A DNA stretch of 64,000 bases from Eubacteriales bacterium (GCA_029009055.1 JAQXJR010000014.1:18903-82902), one strand, 5' to 3'. Shown: positions 15,695 to 26,302, numbered from the stretch's first letter. Program-made: numbers and translations. The notes: a model not told the origin generated them from the letters alone.

Positions 15695-18124
15695 TTATGC
15701 TTCCTTTTCTTTATCGAGAGCGATCTCCAGAGCCTGACCTATGTTATCCAGGAACGTGAACTCCACGTCCTCCTTAACCTGAGCCGGCAGCTCTTCGATA
15801 TCCGGCTCGTTCTCCTTAGGGACGAGGACCTGCTTGATTCCCGCTCTGTGAGCCGCGAGCATCTTCTCTCTGATGCCGCCTACAGGGAGCACGTCTCCTT
15901 CGAGATCGATTTCTCCTGTCATAGCCACGTCTCTTCTCACAGGTCTTCCTGTTACAGCGGAAACTATGGATGTGCACATGGTGACGCCGGCTGAAGGTCC
16001 GTCCTTAGGAACAGCGCCCTCAGGTATATGTATGTGCAGGTCGTTCTTCTTATTGAAATCAGGGTCTATGCCCAGCTTATCCGCGATAGAGCGGACGTAG
16101 CTTATGCCGATTCTGGCGGATTCCTGCATGACATCACCCATCTTACCTGTCAGTTCTATCTTACCCTGACCAGGCATCGTGATGGTCTCTATCTGTAAAG
16201 TAACTCCGCCTACAGCGGTCCAGGCCAGTCCTGTTACTACTCCGACCTTATCCTTACCCTTAACTACGTCATAGCTGAAGCGGTGCTTACCTAAGTACTT
16301 CACCAGGTTCTTCTTAGTGATGCTGTATTTAACAGTCTCATCCTCGGTAACGACCTTCTTAGCCACCTTACGGCAGAGGCTTCCTATCTCTCTTTCCAGG
16401 CTTCTGACGCCGGATTCCCTCGTGTAGTAGTTTATCAGGTCGTGAATAGCGCCATCTGTGAACTTAATATTCTCGTTCTTCAGGCCATTTTCCTTAATCT
16501 GCTTAGGGATGAGGTACTTCTCGGCTATCTTCACCTTCTCGAGCTCTGTGTAACCCGGAACTTCTATGAGCTCCATCCTGTCCAGCAGAGGCTCAGGGAT
16601 GGTATCCGCGTTATTGGCTGTCGTAATGAACATTACCTTAGAGAGGTCGAACGGTATCTCCAGGAAATTATCCGTGAATGTGGAGTTCTGCTCAGGATCT
16701 AGGACCTCGAGCATAGCGGATGAAGGGTCTCCCTTATAATCCGCTCCCAGCTTATCTATCTCATCGAAGAGGAAGAGCGGGTTATTAGTTCCCGCGTTCC
16801 TTATGCAGTCTATGATCCTGCCCGGTATAGCGCCTATATATGTACGCATGTGGCCCCTGATCTGGGCTTCATCACTCACTCCGCCGAGAGACATTCTCAC
16901 GTACTCCCTGCCGGTAGCCTTAGCGATCGACTTCGCTATAGAAGTTTTACCTACTCCCGGTGGGCCTACCAGGCAGAGTATAGGACCGCGGATGGAGTCT
17001 GTCAGTTTAGTTACCGCCAGATACTCCATGATTCTCTCTTTAACGTCCTTCATGCCGTAATGCTCGGCGTCCAGGATCTTCTCAGCCTTCTTCAGGTCTT
17101 TATTCGTCTCGGATGACTTATGCCAAGGGAGATCGAGTATGGTCTCTACATAGTTCCTGATGACAGCGCTCTCGGCTGAAGTGCCCTGCATCTTAGAGAA
17201 CTTATTGATTTCCTTCTTAACCTTAGCTTCGATCTTCGGATCCAGCTTCAGCTCCTCGAGCTGCTTAAGCCACTTCTCCGTCTCTTCCTCTGTGTCGTCT
17301 CCGTCGCCGAGTTCGTCCTCTATCACTCTGATCTTCTCGCGGAGGTAGTAGTCCTTCTGACCCTTATCCAGGCTCTTCTTAACCTTCTCGGACAGGCTCT
17401 TCTCTACTACAGCTATTTCGTTCTCTTCAGCTATGATGGTGTTCAGGACATGGATCCTGTCTGAAAATACCAGAGCTTCCAGGATCTTCTGCTTCTTAGG
17501 AACAGGTACGAGGAGCTCGTTGGAGATCCTGTCCACCTTCTCTACAGGGTCATCCAGCTCCAGTATCTTATTCACGACTTCATCGCTGATCTGGCCTGAC
17601 AGGGCAGCGTACTCAACGAAAGCGTCTGTCAGCATGCGCATTTCGGCCTGGTCGTTAACGCTCAGGTCTTCTTCGCTTAAAACCTCGTCCTCAGAACGCG
17701 TAACTGAGCAAGAGATATAACGCTCCTCTGAGACGCATTCATCCATGATAGCCCTGCTTAATCCTTCCACGAGCACTCTTACGACGTCGCCCTGGATCTT
17801 CAGCATCTGCTTCACTCTAACGACTGTACCTACGTTATAAATATCCTCAGACGTAGGGATAAGCACCTTCTCAGATTTCTGTGATGAAACGAAGAGGAGC
17901 TTATCAGTAGCCATCGCCCTGTCCAGGGCCTGCATCGACTTCTCTCTGCCGATGTCGAAGTGCACGACCGTGTTCGGAAATACCGTCACTCCTCTGAGAG
18001 CGACGCACGGAAGGACTTCCTTAACGACCGGTGTTTCTTCTTCCTGGTCGCCAGCGAATCCGGGTTCAACGCCGGCAGCGTTTTCGATCTCGAATTCTCC
18101 GTTTTTTTCGAATTTATCGCCCAT
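15695..18124 (-). CDS. lon: ATP-dependent protease La (Lon)
   Basis: 809 residues from the ATG at 18124 (MGDKFEKNG), which has GGACGGGG upstream; the frame extends 9 codons further. It degrades misfolded and regulatory proteins in the cytoplasm. Order: N-terminal substrate domain ([14 protein letters not shown]), coiled middle, AAA+ module with Walker [10 protein letters not shown] and Walker [10 protein letters not shown], then the protease domain with the catalytic serine in [11 protein letters not shown] and the lysine in [14 protein letters not shown]. Located in the canonical order after clpX, 53 bases away. Confidence 0.96.
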   Translation of the reverse strand: MGDKFEKNGEFEIENAAGVEPGFAGDQEEETPVVKEVLPCVALRGVTVFPNTVVHFDIGREKSMQALDRAMATDKLLFVSSQKSEKVLIPTSEDIYNVGTVVRVKQMLKIQGDVVRVLVEGLSRAIMDECVSEERYISCSVTRSEDEVLSEEDLSVNDQAEMRMLTDAFVEYAALSGQISDEVVNKILELDDPVEKVDRISNELLVPVPKKQKILEALVFSDRIHVLNTIIAEENEIAVVEKSLSEKVKKSLDKGQKDYYLREKIRVIEDELGDGDDTEEETEKWLKQLEELKLDPKIEAKVKKEINKFSKMQGTSAESAVIRNYVETILDLPWHKSSETNKDLKKAEKILDAEHYGMKDVKERIMEYLAVTKLTDSIRGPILCLVGPPGVGKTSIAKSIAKATGREYVRMSLGGVSDEAQIRGHMRTYIGAIPGRIIDCIRNAGTNNPLFLFDEIDKLGADYKGDPSSAMLEVLDPEQNSTFTDNFLEIPFDLSKVMFITTANNADTIPEPLLDRMELIEVPGYTELEKVKIAEKYLIPKQIKENGLKNENIKFTDGAIHDLINYYTRESGVRSLEREIGSLCRKVAKKVVTEDETVKYSITKKNLVKYLGKHRFSYDVVKGKDKVGVVTGLAWTAVGGVTLQIETITMPGQGKIELTGKMGDVMQESARIGISYVRSIADKLGIDPDFNKKNDLHIHIPEGAVPKDGPSAGVTMCTSIVSAVTGRPVRRDVAMTGEIDLEGDVLPVGGIREKMLAAHRAGIKQVLVPKENEPDIEELPAQVKEDVEFTFLDNIGQALEIALDKEKEA

Positions 18125-18177
18125 ATAACCCCGTCCTTTCATTAAAATCAATGATAAAGCGAATCTGCCGTCTTTCT

Positions 18178-19656
18178 TTATGAAGCGCTGACCTCATTAT
18201 CCCCCTTACCGGCGTCGTCGCCATAATCGAGTTTCTCTTCTATAAACTTAGCGTCTGTGACTGTTCCGTCTTCCAGGACCAGCTCAGGCGAAGCCTGCTT
18301 CGTTATAGTGTCACCTGTGATGATGCACTTCTTAATCTTACCTGATGAAGGGATCTCGAACATGATGTCGCTCATGGCCTTCTCGAATATGCTCCTTAAG
18401 CCTCTGGCTCCGGTCTTCCTCGCTATGGCCTTCTTAGCGATCTCGCTTACAGCGTCGTCCGTTATCTCCAGGTCTACCCCGTCCATCTCGAAAAGCTTCT
18501 TATACTGCTTAACGAGGGCGTTCTTCGGCTCCTTCATTATTCTCATCAGAGCGTCCTCAGTCAGGTTATCCAGTGTCGTGATGACAGGAAGCCTTCCTAT
18601 GAACTCAGGGATGAGGCCGAACTTCAGCAGGTCTTCTGGCTCTACGAGTCTCAGGATATTCTCCTTACGGATCTTCTCCCTCTGGATCTCTGAAGCTGAG
18701 ACATCGGAGTTAAATCCGATGACCTTATCTCCCAGCCTTCTCTGGATTATCTTATCGAGGCCGTCGAAAGCTCCGCCGCAGATAAACAGGATATTACTCG
18801 TGTCTATCTGGATGAACTCCTGCCTCGGGTGCTTACGGCCTCCCTGAGGAGGAACGTTAGCTACAGTTCCCTCCAGGATCTTAAGAAGAGCCTGCTGCAC
18901 GCCCTCACCGGAAACGTCCCTGGTGATGGACATGTTTTCGCCCTTCTTAGAGATCTTATCTATCTCATCTACATAGATGATGCCGCGTTCTGCCTTCGCT
19001 ACGTCGAAATCTGTCTCCTGGAGCAGTCTCAGCAGGATGTTCTCCACGTCCTCGCCGACATAGCCCGCCTCAGTAAGAGCCGTCGCGTCAGCTATAGCGA
19101 ACGGAACGTCCAGGATCTTAGCGAGCGTCTGAGCCAGAAGTGTCTTACCTGAACCTGTCGGCCCGATCAGGACTATGTTACTCTTCTGGAGCTCCACGTC
19201 CACGTTATCTTCCTTCAGCAAAGACTTCTTCTTATCTTCCCTGCCCAGGTTCAGCTTATCTACTACGTCGTCGCTCAAGCCGTCGAATCTGAAATTACGC
19301 TCTTCTTCAGCCGCGTCAGCCTTCTGCTGAGCCTGATAGCCTATTCTCTTATAATGGTTGTAAACAGCCACAGCCAGGCTCTTCTTAGCCTCGTCCTGGC
19401 CTATTACATATTCTGAGAGTTTATCGTAGATCTCCTTAGGCTTAGGGAGGTCCTTAACGTCTCTTATCTCGAACTCGTCACCGTAATCGTCCTCATCGGC
19501 AAATTCTGTATCTCTGATGATGTCTGAGCACATGTGTATGCACTCGTCACAGATATATACCCCGGGACCGGCGATGAGCCTCTTCACCTGGCTCTGTGAC
19601 TTACCACAGAACGAGCAGTGAAGCTCTCTATCTTCTCCGTTAAAATCGTCGCTCAT
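18178..19656 (-). CDS. clpX: ClpX unfoldase subunit of ClpXP with an unusual insert
   Basis: 492 residues. The N-terminal C4 zinc finger (Cys14, 17, 36, 39) binds adaptors. The AAA+ module shows Walker A GPTGSGKT near residue 165, the pore loop GYVGED, Walker B IYVDEIDK and the IGF loop (KVIGFNSD) that docks ClpP. The protein is about 70 residues longer than typical ClpX; a charged insert of roughly 40 residues lies at about 106-151, between HYKRI and VELQKSN. The ATG overlaps the clpP stop as TAATG, so the two are translationally coupled; AGGAG precedes it. Confidence 0.96.
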   Translation of the reverse strand: MSDDFNGEDRELHCSFCGKSQSQVKRLIAGPGVYICDECIHMCSDIIRDTEFADEDDYGDEFEIRDVKDLPKPKEIYDKLSEYVIGQDEAKKSLAVAVYNHYKRIGYQAQQKADAAEEERNFRFDGLSDDVVDKLNLGREDKKKSLLKEDNVDVELQKSNIVLIGPTGSGKTLLAQTLAKILDVPFAIADATALTEAGYVGEDVENILLRLLQETDFDVAKAERGIIYVDEIDKISKKGENMSITRDVSGEGVQQALLKILEGTVANVPPQGGRKHPRQEFIQIDTSNILFICGGAFDGLDKIIQRRLGDKVIGFNSDVSASEIQREKIRKENILRLVEPEDLLKFGLIPEFIGRLPVITTLDNLTEDALMRIMKEPKNALVKQYKKLFEMDGVDLEITDDAVSEIAKKAIARKTGARGLRSIFEKAMSDIMFEIPSSGKIKKCIITGDTITKQASPELVLEDGTVTDAKFIEEKLDYGDDAGKGDNEVSAS

Positions 19657-20252
19657 TATAACTCCTGTCCTCCGGATACGATTACCTTATCTATCAATCC
19701 ATATTCCTTCGCGTCTAAAGCGTCCATGAAATTATCCCTTTCGGTGTCCTGTTCTATGGTGCTCAGAGGTTTTCCGGTGTTATCGCTCAGGATCCTGTTC
19801 AGCCTGTCACGTGTGTGCAGGAGCCAGTCTGAATGGATCTTAATGTCTGTAGCCTGACCGCTCATACCGCCTGTGAGAGGCTGGTGGATCATGACCTCGG
19901 AATTAGGCAGGGCGTATCTCTTACCCTTAGTTCCCGATGAGAGCAGGAATGCTCCCATGCTGGCTGCCATGCCGATGCAGATCGTGGATATATCAGGCTT
20001 AACATAATTCATGGTGTCATAAATAGCCAGTCCGGCGGTCACAGAACCGCCAGGACTGTTTATATAGAGGTTGATGTCCTTCTCAGGGCTCTCAGCCTCC
20101 AGAAAGAGCAGCTGAGCTACGATCGTAGCCGCCACATCATCATTCACCTCGCCACTTAGAAAGATAATCCTGTCCTTTAACAGTCTGGAATAAATGTCAT
20201 AGGATCTTTCTCCCATGCTTGTCTGTTCAATTACATATGGTACCAGTGGCAT
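19656..20252 (-). CDS. clpP: ATP-dependent Clp protease proteolytic subunit
   Basis: 198 residues, normal length. The catalytic serine is Ser98 in [11 protein letters not shown], the histidine is His123 in MIHQPLTGG, and the aspartate lies near residue 173 in the TERDNF region. The tetradecamer degrades proteins unfolded by ClpX, whose gene overlaps it by one base. GGGAGGAAT precedes the start. It follows the trigger factor gene by 37 bases. Confidence 0.97.
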   Translation of the reverse strand: MPLVPYVIEQTSMGERSYDIYSRLLKDRIIFLSGEVNDDVAATIVAQLLFLEAESPEKDINLYINSPGGSVTAGLAIYDTMNYVKPDISTICIGMAASMGAFLLSSGTKGKRYALPNSEVMIHQPLTGGMSGQATDIKIHSDWLLHTRDRLNRILSDNTGKPLSTIEQDTERDNFMDALDAKEYGLIDKVIVSGGQEL

Positions 20253-20289
20253 AAATTTATATTCCTCCCAACTTCTAATGGCTGAAGGC

Positions 20290-21690
20290 TTAGTCTACAG
20301 AAGGAGCCTCTGTCTTAGCGTGCTTCTTCTCAGCCTTAGCCGACTTCTCATCAGCCTCTTCAGCCTCATCAGCCTTAGCTTCCTCAGCAGGTGTCTTCTC
20401 ATCTACGAACTTAACGTCCGCGTTATCATAGAGGAAGTCGATGGCCTTATTAACCTTAATGTCGTTCTTAACGAAGTTCATGTTATTCTCGCCGATGCTC
20501 TTCCTGATGTCTTCAGGCTTGAGTCCATACTGCTTAGAGAGTCTCTCGAACTCGTTATCTACGTCCTCATCGCTTACTTCGATGTTCTCAGCTTCAGCTA
20601 CAGATCTGAGCAGGATCCTTCTGACTACCTTCTTCTCGGAATCCGGTCTGATCTCGTTCTTAACCTCATCCATAGTCTTACCGAGGATGTTAAGATACTG
20701 ATCGAATGAGAGTCCCTGATAACGCATCTGCTGATCCATCTCGTTAATGTCGTTAGTAACTTCGTCCTCGATCATTACAGCAGGAACATCTACATCGTTA
20801 GCCTCTACGAGCTTCTCGATAAGGTCAGCCTTAGCTTCTTCCTTATTAGCGTCAGCCTTATCGCTCTCCATAGTCTCACGCATGTCCTTCTTCATCTCGT
20901 CTACTGTGTCGAACTCTGTTACGTCAGCTACGAAGTCATCTGTGAGCTCAGGAAGCTCCTCGTGGCTTACTTCCTTAACTACGCAGTGGAATACGGCGTC
21001 CTTACCTGCCAGGTCCTTAGCCTGATAATCATCAGGGAATGTAACGGTTACATCCTTCTCCTCGCCTGCGGAAACTCCTACGAGTCCGTCCTCGAATCCA
21101 GGGATGAATGTGTTGGAGCCGAGCTTCAGATCCATATCGTCAGCTGATCCGCCTGAGAACTCCTGTCCGTCGATAGTTCCCTTATAGTCGAGCTTAACTG
21201 TGTCTCCGTTCTCAGCAGGTCTCTCTACAGTCTCTACACGCGCATGTGACTTTCTCATCTGCTCGATGCGCTCTTCGATTTCGGAATCCTCTACCTTAAC
21301 GTTCAGCTGCTCTACAGAGATCCCCTTATAATCCTTAACTTCTACGATTGGGAAAAGGCCTACCTTAATAGTCATCTTCAGTGGCTTACCTTCTTCGATA
21401 GAGCTGAAGTCTACCTGAGGATCGCTGATGACTTCCAGGTCGTTATCTCTTAAAGCCTGAGGATAGTTAGCGCTGAAAAGGTCGTTAATAGCGTCTTCGA
21501 AGAAGATTCCCTGACCGTAGCGGGCTTCTATGATCTTACGAGGAGCCTTACCCTTCCTGAATCCGTTGATGACGAAATTCTTTCTGGTCTTCTTATAAAC
21601 CTTATCTATAGCTTCTACGAACTCATCCGCCGTAAAGTCCATAATAAGTTCTGCCTGATTGTTTTCCTTAGATACGAGAGTAGTTTCCAT
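20290..21690 (-). CDS. tig: Trigger factor, ribosome-bound chaperone
   Basis: 466 residues. The ribosome-binding signature GFRKGKAPR lies near residue 44; the FKBP-type prolyl isomerase domain spans about 150-245 ([20 protein letters not shown]). The C-terminal helical domain follows, then a tail of about 40 residues rich in Ala, Glu and Lys that makes the protein longer than the usual 430. First gene of the tig-clpP-clpX-lon-engB-hpt run; GGAGGAAT precedes the ATG. Confidence 0.96.
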   Translation of the reverse strand: METTLVSKENNQAELIMDFTADEFVEAIDKVYKKTRKNFVINGFRKGKAPRKIIEARYGQGIFFEDAINDLFSANYPQALRDNDLEVISDPQVDFSSIEEGKPLKMTIKVGLFPIVEVKDYKGISVEQLNVKVEDSEIEERIEQMRKSHARVETVERPAENGDTVKLDYKGTIDGQEFSGGSADDMDLKLGSNTFIPGFEDGLVGVSAGEEKDVTVTFPDDYQAKDLAGKDAVFHCVVKEVSHEELPELTDDFVADVTEFDTVDEMKKDMRETMESDKADANKEEAKADLIEKLVEANDVDVPAVMIEDEVTNDINEMDQQMRYQGLSFDQYLNILGKTMDEVKNEIRPDSEKKVVRRILLRSVAEAENIEVSDEDVDNEFERLSKQYGLKPEDIRKSIGENNMNFVKNDIKVNKAIDFLYDNADVKFVDEKTPAEEAKADEAEEADEKSAKAEKKHAKTEAPSVD

Positions 21691-21765
21691 TAATTTATTC
21701 CTCCTATAGCTTAAAACTGTTTTTAACAGTTAAATTACGCACGGATGGCCGCACATAGATAGTAT

Positions 21766-21794
21766 ATTATACCTCGGGGCGAGATAAAAGTAAA
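21766..21794 (-). promoter_or_regulatory. Promoter of the tig operon
   Basis: Minus strand: -35 TTTACT (21789-21794), 17-base spacer, -10 TATAAT (21766-21771). It lies about 75 bases before the tig start and drives the proteostasis cluster. The -35 overlaps the tail of the preceding terminator hairpin. Confidence 0.7.
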
Positions 21795-21838
21795 CAGGAG
21801 AAAAGCCCCGGGTCCGCGGTCCTAAGCCTCTCTCCTGT
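21788..21838 (-). terminator. Probable terminator downstream of mrp
   Basis: Minus strand: ACAGGAGA and TCTCCTGT enclose an inner GC-rich loop and are followed by TTTACTTTT. The long loop makes it less certain than the others here. Confidence 0.5.
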
Positions 21839-21966
21839 CCTATGATCCCTTATTTAGGCTATTCTATTATTCAGCAAAGCGCTTCCGCCGCTTTCGGCTC
21901 CTGCCGGCAGCTTGGGCCATGGCCGGCTGCAAAGACATACGCGTACGGCTTTGCTCGTCAAAACTG

Positions 21967-22833
21967 CTAGTTAAGGTCTCCCTCCGGCTTTACGAAGTTC
22001 TCAGCCAACTCAGCGAACTTATCGAGAGCCTGAGCGGCAGGTCCGTCATAATCCTCGATCGTTCCGTTATCGCAGGCAGCCGCGATAGCCGGGTCTATAG
22101 GAAGCTTAACGACGTTCTCTATGTTATATTTCTTCGCTACTTCTTCGATATTGCTCTCGCCGAAGATCTTATGCTCAGCGCCGCAATCCGGGCACTTATA
22201 ATATGACATGTTCTCTACCAGGCCTACGATAGGAATGTTCAGCATGCCGGCCATCTTAACGGACTTCTCTACTATCATCTCTACGAGCTGCTGAGGTGAA
22301 GCTACAATGACGATGCCATCGATAGGAAGCTTCTGGTAAGCTGTGAGGACGATGTCGCCTGTTCCTGGAGGCATGTCCACGTACATAACATCTGTGGTTC
22401 CCCAGTAAACGTCTGACCAGAACTGCTCTACGACTCCGCCGAGGATAGCTCCTCTCCAGACTACAGGGTCTGTGTCGTTATCAAGCAGCAAATTTATAGA
22501 CATGGCTTTAATTCCATTCTTAGAAGTCTGCGGGCAAATGATGTCTCCGATTCCCGTAGCCTTCTCAGTGATGCCGAGTGCCTTAGGAATGGAAGGTCCT
22601 GTAATGTCGGCGTCCATGACGGATGTCATGAGCCCGTGTCTCCTGCTGGCAGCGGCGAGCATGGATGTTACGGATGACTTACCTACTCCTCCCTTACCGC
22701 TGACAACTCCTATGACCTTCTTAATGTTGGAGCCCTCGTTCTGAGGCAGCTTACTTAAGGCGTTCTTCTTCTTCTCGTCTGAGCAGTTACCGCTGAGCGC
22801 GCAACTTTCGCACTTATTATCACAATCAGCCAT
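21967..22833 (-). CDS. Mrp/NBP35-type P-loop ATPase, iron-sulfur cluster carrier
   Basis: 288 residues. The deviant Walker A GKGGVGKSS is near residue 46; DADITGPSIPKALG and DMPPGTGD follow. The N-terminus carries four cysteines (C4, C8, C11, C17) like Nbp35-type scaffolds, and a second pair (CPDC) near residue 213 is the CxxC used for bridging a cluster in the dimer. It assembles or transfers 4Fe-4S clusters in the cytoplasm. GGGG 6 bases before ATG supports the start. Confidence 0.92.
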   Translation of the reverse strand: MADCDNKCESCALSGNCSDEKKKNALSKLPQNEGSNIKKVIGVVSGKGGVGKSSVTSMLAAASRRHGLMTSVMDADITGPSIPKALGITEKATGIGDIICPQTSKNGIKAMSINLLLDNDTDPVVWRGAILGGVVEQFWSDVYWGTTDVMYVDMPPGTGDIVLTAYQKLPIDGIVIVASPQQLVEMIVEKSVKMAGMLNIPIVGLVENMSYYKCPDCGAEHKIFGESNIEEVAKKYNIENVVKLPIDPAIAAACDNGTIEDYDGPAAQALDKFAELAENFVKPEGDLN

Positions 22834-22975
22834 TTAATTTCCCCTTATTAGTTTATTTCTTAAAAATAATGTCTGAAATAACAAAATTCGCCGGCTACTA
22901 GGGCCAGCGTAAATATTCTACCACAAAACGAAATTATCTAAACAGGTAAATCCCGCCGTATCGATTTAAAAGCAT

Positions 22976-23199
22976 AAAAAAAGCCGATCACCTATCCGCC
23001 GGACAAAAGCTATCTTCTAAACTTCCTCGTTATCTCTCTACGACTTACCGGCTATACTAATGGCGATCGGCTCCCCTTGAACTGTCTTTAATCTCCATTT
23101 CTGGCGGAACCACCTTCTTTCCTAATTATTTAGAAATACTTCAGAATACCTAATGCGAATCTTCATCACCGCATCTCTTTTATATTCTTTTTTCTTTCT
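22976..23199 (-). ncRNA. Candidate structured non-coding RNA or attenuated leader, unassigned
   Basis: About 220 nt between a good promoter and a terminator, in a 662-base gap with no ORF of convincing size. The 3' half folds into one long arm: AGCCGATC/GATCGGCT at the base, then GCCGG/CCGGC, then TCGT/ACGA at the tip, ending in TTTTTTT (22976-22982). The 5' half has ATGCG/CGCAT. It lies upstream of mrp, so either an independent small RNA or a leader that attenuates mrp is possible. I could not match it to a known family. Confidence 0.55.
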
Positions 23200-23205
23200 G
23201 ATTAT

Positions 23206-23233
23206 ATTTTAGCACCTCTTTTTCATTTGTCAA
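23206..23233 (-). promoter_or_regulatory. Promoter of the non-coding RNA candidate
   Basis: Minus strand: perfect -35 TTGACA (23228-23233), 16-base spacer, -10 TAAAAT (23206-23211); a TATAAT also lies five bases further on. Confidence 0.65.
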
Positions 23234-23428
23234 ATGATTATTCAGAATATTTTAAATATTTCGAATATTATAGCAAAGCCTCTCCGCCTATGCTGCCTCC
23301 GGCCCCCGCGCCCAGCAGCCATGGATTGCGGCGATATTCGCGGCATTGACTTGCGGCGGCGAGCTAGTCTCGAAAGCACCGGGATCGCTTTGCTGTATGC
23401 ATGGGAAGCGCGAAGCCGAAAAAAGGCT

Positions 23429-23457
23429 TTGACATCGACATAGCAGAAATGTACGAT
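23429..23457 (+). promoter_or_regulatory. Promoter of the DUF815 ATPase gene
   Basis: TTGACA (23429-23434), 17-base spacer, TACGAT (23452-23457), about 38 bases before the start codon. The stretch 23234-23428 upstream shows nothing beyond two copies of the AGCAAAGC word. Confidence 0.6.
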
Positions 23458-23495
23458 TAAAAATTAAAGACATTGCATACAAAGGGGGATCATAT

Positions 23496-24713
23496 ATGGA
23501 GTCGAAATTTTACGCGTTAAGGGACAGCCTCTCGAGCCTGTCCGTATTCAGAAATTTCCTGGACGAAGAGCCTATACGGGAGTTCATGGGCTTTCTCAGG
23601 ACGGTGCCGCTTTCGGATAACGGGCTGAAGCTTAGGCATCTCGGCGGCTTCGTGGCCGGCATCTACGCTGAAGGCGGGAACCTGACGGATTACGTGCTCA
23701 GGTTCGTGAAGGAGGATGAAAATCCCTACCTATTAATGAAGGCGAAGAAGCAGCCGGTCCCATACGCCATGGAGAAGTGCGCTGAGAGGGAGCTGGCGGT
23801 CTTAAGCGATTTCGCCCAGATGACGCCGGATGACCTTAAGGCAGTCCTGTCATATAAAGGAGAAGTTCCGGGCTGGGCAGTGACCGAGGACGTCGATATC
23901 GCGGCCGAGTACCGTAAAATGATAGAGAATATCGATTCCATAGGCTACGGCATATTCGCACGCTACACATCTTTTAAGATAAAGGACGGACAGATCGTTC
24001 CGGTCATCCATAAGGACGAGCAAAGCCTTGACACGTTATACGGCTACGCCAGGGAGAGAAAGCAGGTCTACGACAACACGCTCGCTCTGGCCAGCGGCCT
24101 GCCTGCATCAAATGTTTTGCTGTATGGGGACGCGGGAACCGGTAAGTCTTCGACGATAAAGGCATGCGCTAACGCCTTAGCAGACCGCGGCCTCCGCCTG
24201 ATAGAGTTTTCTAAGGGGCAGATCCGCGACATCCCGGATGTCATAGATCAGGTCTACGACACGCCGCTTAAGTTCATTTTCTTCATAGATGACCTGAGTT
24301 TCCAGGCGGATGATGACGATTTCTGCATGATGAAGGGGATCTTAGAGGGAAACATAACTGGAAAGTCGGATAATATCGCGATATACGCGACGAGCAACCG
24401 CCGCCACCTGGTGCGCGAGCTCGAGGAAGACCGCATCGGCACCGACATGCATATAAATGATACCTTGCAGCAGACCATGAGCCTGTCGGCTCGTTTCGGG
24501 CTGACCGTGATATTCTCGCGCCCGGGTAAGGACCTATACGATGACATCGTGGACAGCCTGTCGGACGAGTATGGCATAAGCATGGACGCGGATGAGCTGC
24601 ATAAGGAGGCCGCCGCTTTCGCCATCAGGTCTGGCGGTCGGAGCCCGCGCACGGCCAAGCAGTTCATCCAGATCCTGAAGACGAAGGAAGAGACTGCTAA
24701 GCTGGAGAAGTAG
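23496..24713 (+). CDS. DUF815-family AAA-type ATPase
   Basis: 405 residues. The N-terminal about 190 residues are unique to the family; the ATPase core follows with Walker A LLYGDAGTGKSS near residue 209 and Walker B FIFFIDDLSF near 262, then the sensor region IAIYATSNRRHLVRE near 290. These are the DUF815 hallmarks. The C-terminal lid contains GGRSPRTAKQFIQIL. The biological role of the family is not established. AGGGGG precedes the start; it is a single-gene transcript ending at a hairpin shared with the converging gene. Confidence 0.85.
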   Translation: MESKFYALRDSLSSLSVFRNFLDEEPIREFMGFLRTVPLSDNGLKLRHLGGFVAGIYAEGGNLTDYVLRFVKEDENPYLLMKAKKQPVPYAMEKCAERELAVLSDFAQMTPDDLKAVLSYKGEVPGWAVTEDVDIAAEYRKMIENIDSIGYGIFARYTSFKIKDGQIVPVIHKDEQSLDTLYGYARERKQVYDNTLALASGLPASNVLLYGDAGTGKSSTIKACANALADRGLRLIEFSKGQIRDIPDVIDQVYDTPLKFIFFIDDLSFQADDDDFCMMKGILEGNITGKSDNIAIYATSNRRHLVRELEEDRIGTDMHINDTLQQTMSLSARFGLTVIFSRPGKDLYDDIVDSLSDEYGISMDADELHKEAAAFAIRSGGRSPRTAKQFIQILKTKEETAKLEK

Positions 24714-24771
24714 GCGCAAGCGCAAGCATATGGGCTCTGCAGATGTTTTGCTGAAAATTATGTAAATATAG

Positions 24772-24810
24772 AAAAAATGGATGCCTCCTCGCTGGAAGCA
24801 TCCATTTTCA
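24772..24810. terminator. Bidirectional terminator
   Basis: ATGGATGC and GCATCCAT form a perfect stem with A-runs before and T-runs after it, between two converging genes. Confidence 0.85.
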
Positions 24811-24821
24811 TATCTGACTTA

Positions 24822-26138
24822 TCACTCGCCCGGCTGGCTGTCGTGGTGATCATTATTAAAGAAGTCTGAGGTATCCGTCTTAGAATCGCTTAAATCGTTC
24901 ATGTCTAGCGGATTCGATTGACTTGGCTGATTTTCAGGAACGGACGGTCTCGCTGGCTGTCCAGCGTTCTCAGCGCCGCCGTTCGCATCCTGATCCGGAC
25001 GTCTCTGCGGATTTTCAGGTGTCAGCGGTTTTTCAGGCTGCTGAGCGCTCTCAACACCGTCATTCACATTATGAACAGTGAAACCGCCCTGGAAAACCTT
25101 TCCGTCGCCCGACTGCGATCCCGGCTGACCTTGCGATCCAGGCTGACCGTAACCGTTCGGCTGGCTTGGCTGACCGTAATTGTTCGGCTGGCCCGGCTGG
25201 CCGTAATTGCTTTGCTGACCGAACTGCTGACCGTTAAAGTTCTGACTTCCCGGTGTACCCTGCGGACCATATCCGCCTGGCTGGCCGTAAGGGTTCTGAC
25301 CATATCCGCCCGGCTGGCTGTAATTTACCCGCTGGCCGCCGACCGGCGCCATGTGTCTCGTTAAGATCTCGTAGAACACCACGTCGGCTGTTTCTTCATA
25401 AGCCAGTGTGATAGCGATCGGAATCATCGCGATCAGAGCCAGCGCCAGGAAAAGCCACACATTCATCTTAAGCGAAACTCCGGTGAGATCAGTGGTTGAC
25501 ATGTCAGGCGTCCAATCATCCATAACAGACGCCGCCGGGTCGAACTTAAACGCCGCCACGCACAGTATGCCTAGCGGAACAGACGCCAGTATATTCCAGC
25601 CGATGAAAGACAGCTGCAGCAGGAACAGTTTAGCCTTATTCACATTCATCAGCTGCTTGCTCTCATCTATGCACTGCATCACACCCTTACGCGGGTCGTC
25701 CGCGAGGATGAAGAGGGCCTGACTGTACCTTAACGCCGCGATGATGCCCGGAACGATGAAGAGCAGCGACCATAATGACACGAAAATCGAAGTCACGATG
25801 TTTATGCCCAGGGTCTTACCATAAACGCTGAAGCCCGAAAACAGGTTCTCCGTTTTGATTCGGTTCAGCCTGTAGAAACTGACCAAGAAATAGATGAGCC
25901 CGAAATCGAAAGAGCCCCTGAGCAAGGTCCCGTAAAGGTTCGCCGCGTTGCTCAGCACTCCGCCCTTTATCGCGAACAGCCCGACTATATTTATAGCTTC
26001 CGGAACATAGATCGCGAGGACCATATAAATGAAGCAGGCGACGCTGATCTGCACCCAGTGCCCCTTCAGCCCCATCCTGGCGAAACTTCTCATGTTACCG
26101 CAGCTCTCCTGCACGATGACCCCATTACCGTTATACAT
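24822..26138 (-). CDS. DUF975-family membrane protein with Gly/Gln/Pro repeat tail
   Basis: 438 residues. Residues 1-270 have about six hydrophobic segments and the DUF975 features: GLKGHW near residue 23, SLLFIVPGIIAALRYSQALFI near 135 and a D-D-P-R-x-G-V-M-Q-C-I-D-E-S-K-Q-L-M loop. The last about 165 residues are outside this fold and carry repeats of the type YGQPGxP/NYGQPSQP, rich in Gly, Gln, Pro and Asn, ending acidic. Such tails are typical of intrinsically disordered extensions. The role of DUF975 proteins is unknown. AGGGAG precedes the start; the gene is divergent from thiN. Confidence 0.82.
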   Translation of the reverse strand: MYNGNGVIVQESCGNMRSFARMGLKGHWVQISVACFIYMVLAIYVPEAINIVGLFAIKGGVLSNAANLYGTLLRGSFDFGLIYFLVSFYRLNRIKTENLFSGFSVYGKTLGINIVTSIFVSLWSLLFIVPGIIAALRYSQALFILADDPRKGVMQCIDESKQLMNVNKAKLFLLQLSFIGWNILASVPLGILCVAAFKFDPAASVMDDWTPDMSTTDLTGVSLKMNVWLFLALALIAMIPIAITLAYEETADVVFYEILTRHMAPVGGQRVNYSQPGGYGQNPYGQPGGYGPQGTPGSQNFNGQQFGQQSNYGQPGQPNNYGQPSQPNGYGQPGSQGQPGSQSGDGKVFQGGFTVHNVNDGVESAQQPEKPLTPENPQRRPDQDANGGAENAGQPARPSVPENQPSQSNPLDMNDLSDSKTDTSDFFNNDHHDSQPGE

Positions 26139-26271
26139 AAAAATCTCCCTTAAATCACTTCGTCCGGCTATGCGATGCCCGGCACTTTCTCAATTGTGAT
26201 ATATTATAATATGTATAAAAATTCTTTTCAATCCGGCTGCCCCGGTCATGCCCCGCTGCCGGGAGATTTTA

Positions 26272-26280
26272 CCCCCCCCC
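26272..26280 (+). repeat. Run of nine C in the thiN leader
   Basis: A homopolymer of nine C lies 22 bases before the thiN start, between the likely promoter region (TATAAT near 26210) and the AAGGAG box. It is the longest single-base G or C run that I noticed in the window. Confidence 0.7.
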
Positions 26281-26302
26281 ATTATAAGGAGTTCACGAAT
26301 AT

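Noticed and set aside
23102..23117. T-box-like word AAGGTGGTTCCGCC on the minus strand upstream of mrp
   Set aside because: It resembles the T-box antiterminator consensus, but only about 80 bases separate it from the promoter, too few for stem I with a specifier loop, and mrp is not an amino-acid or tRNA-related gene.
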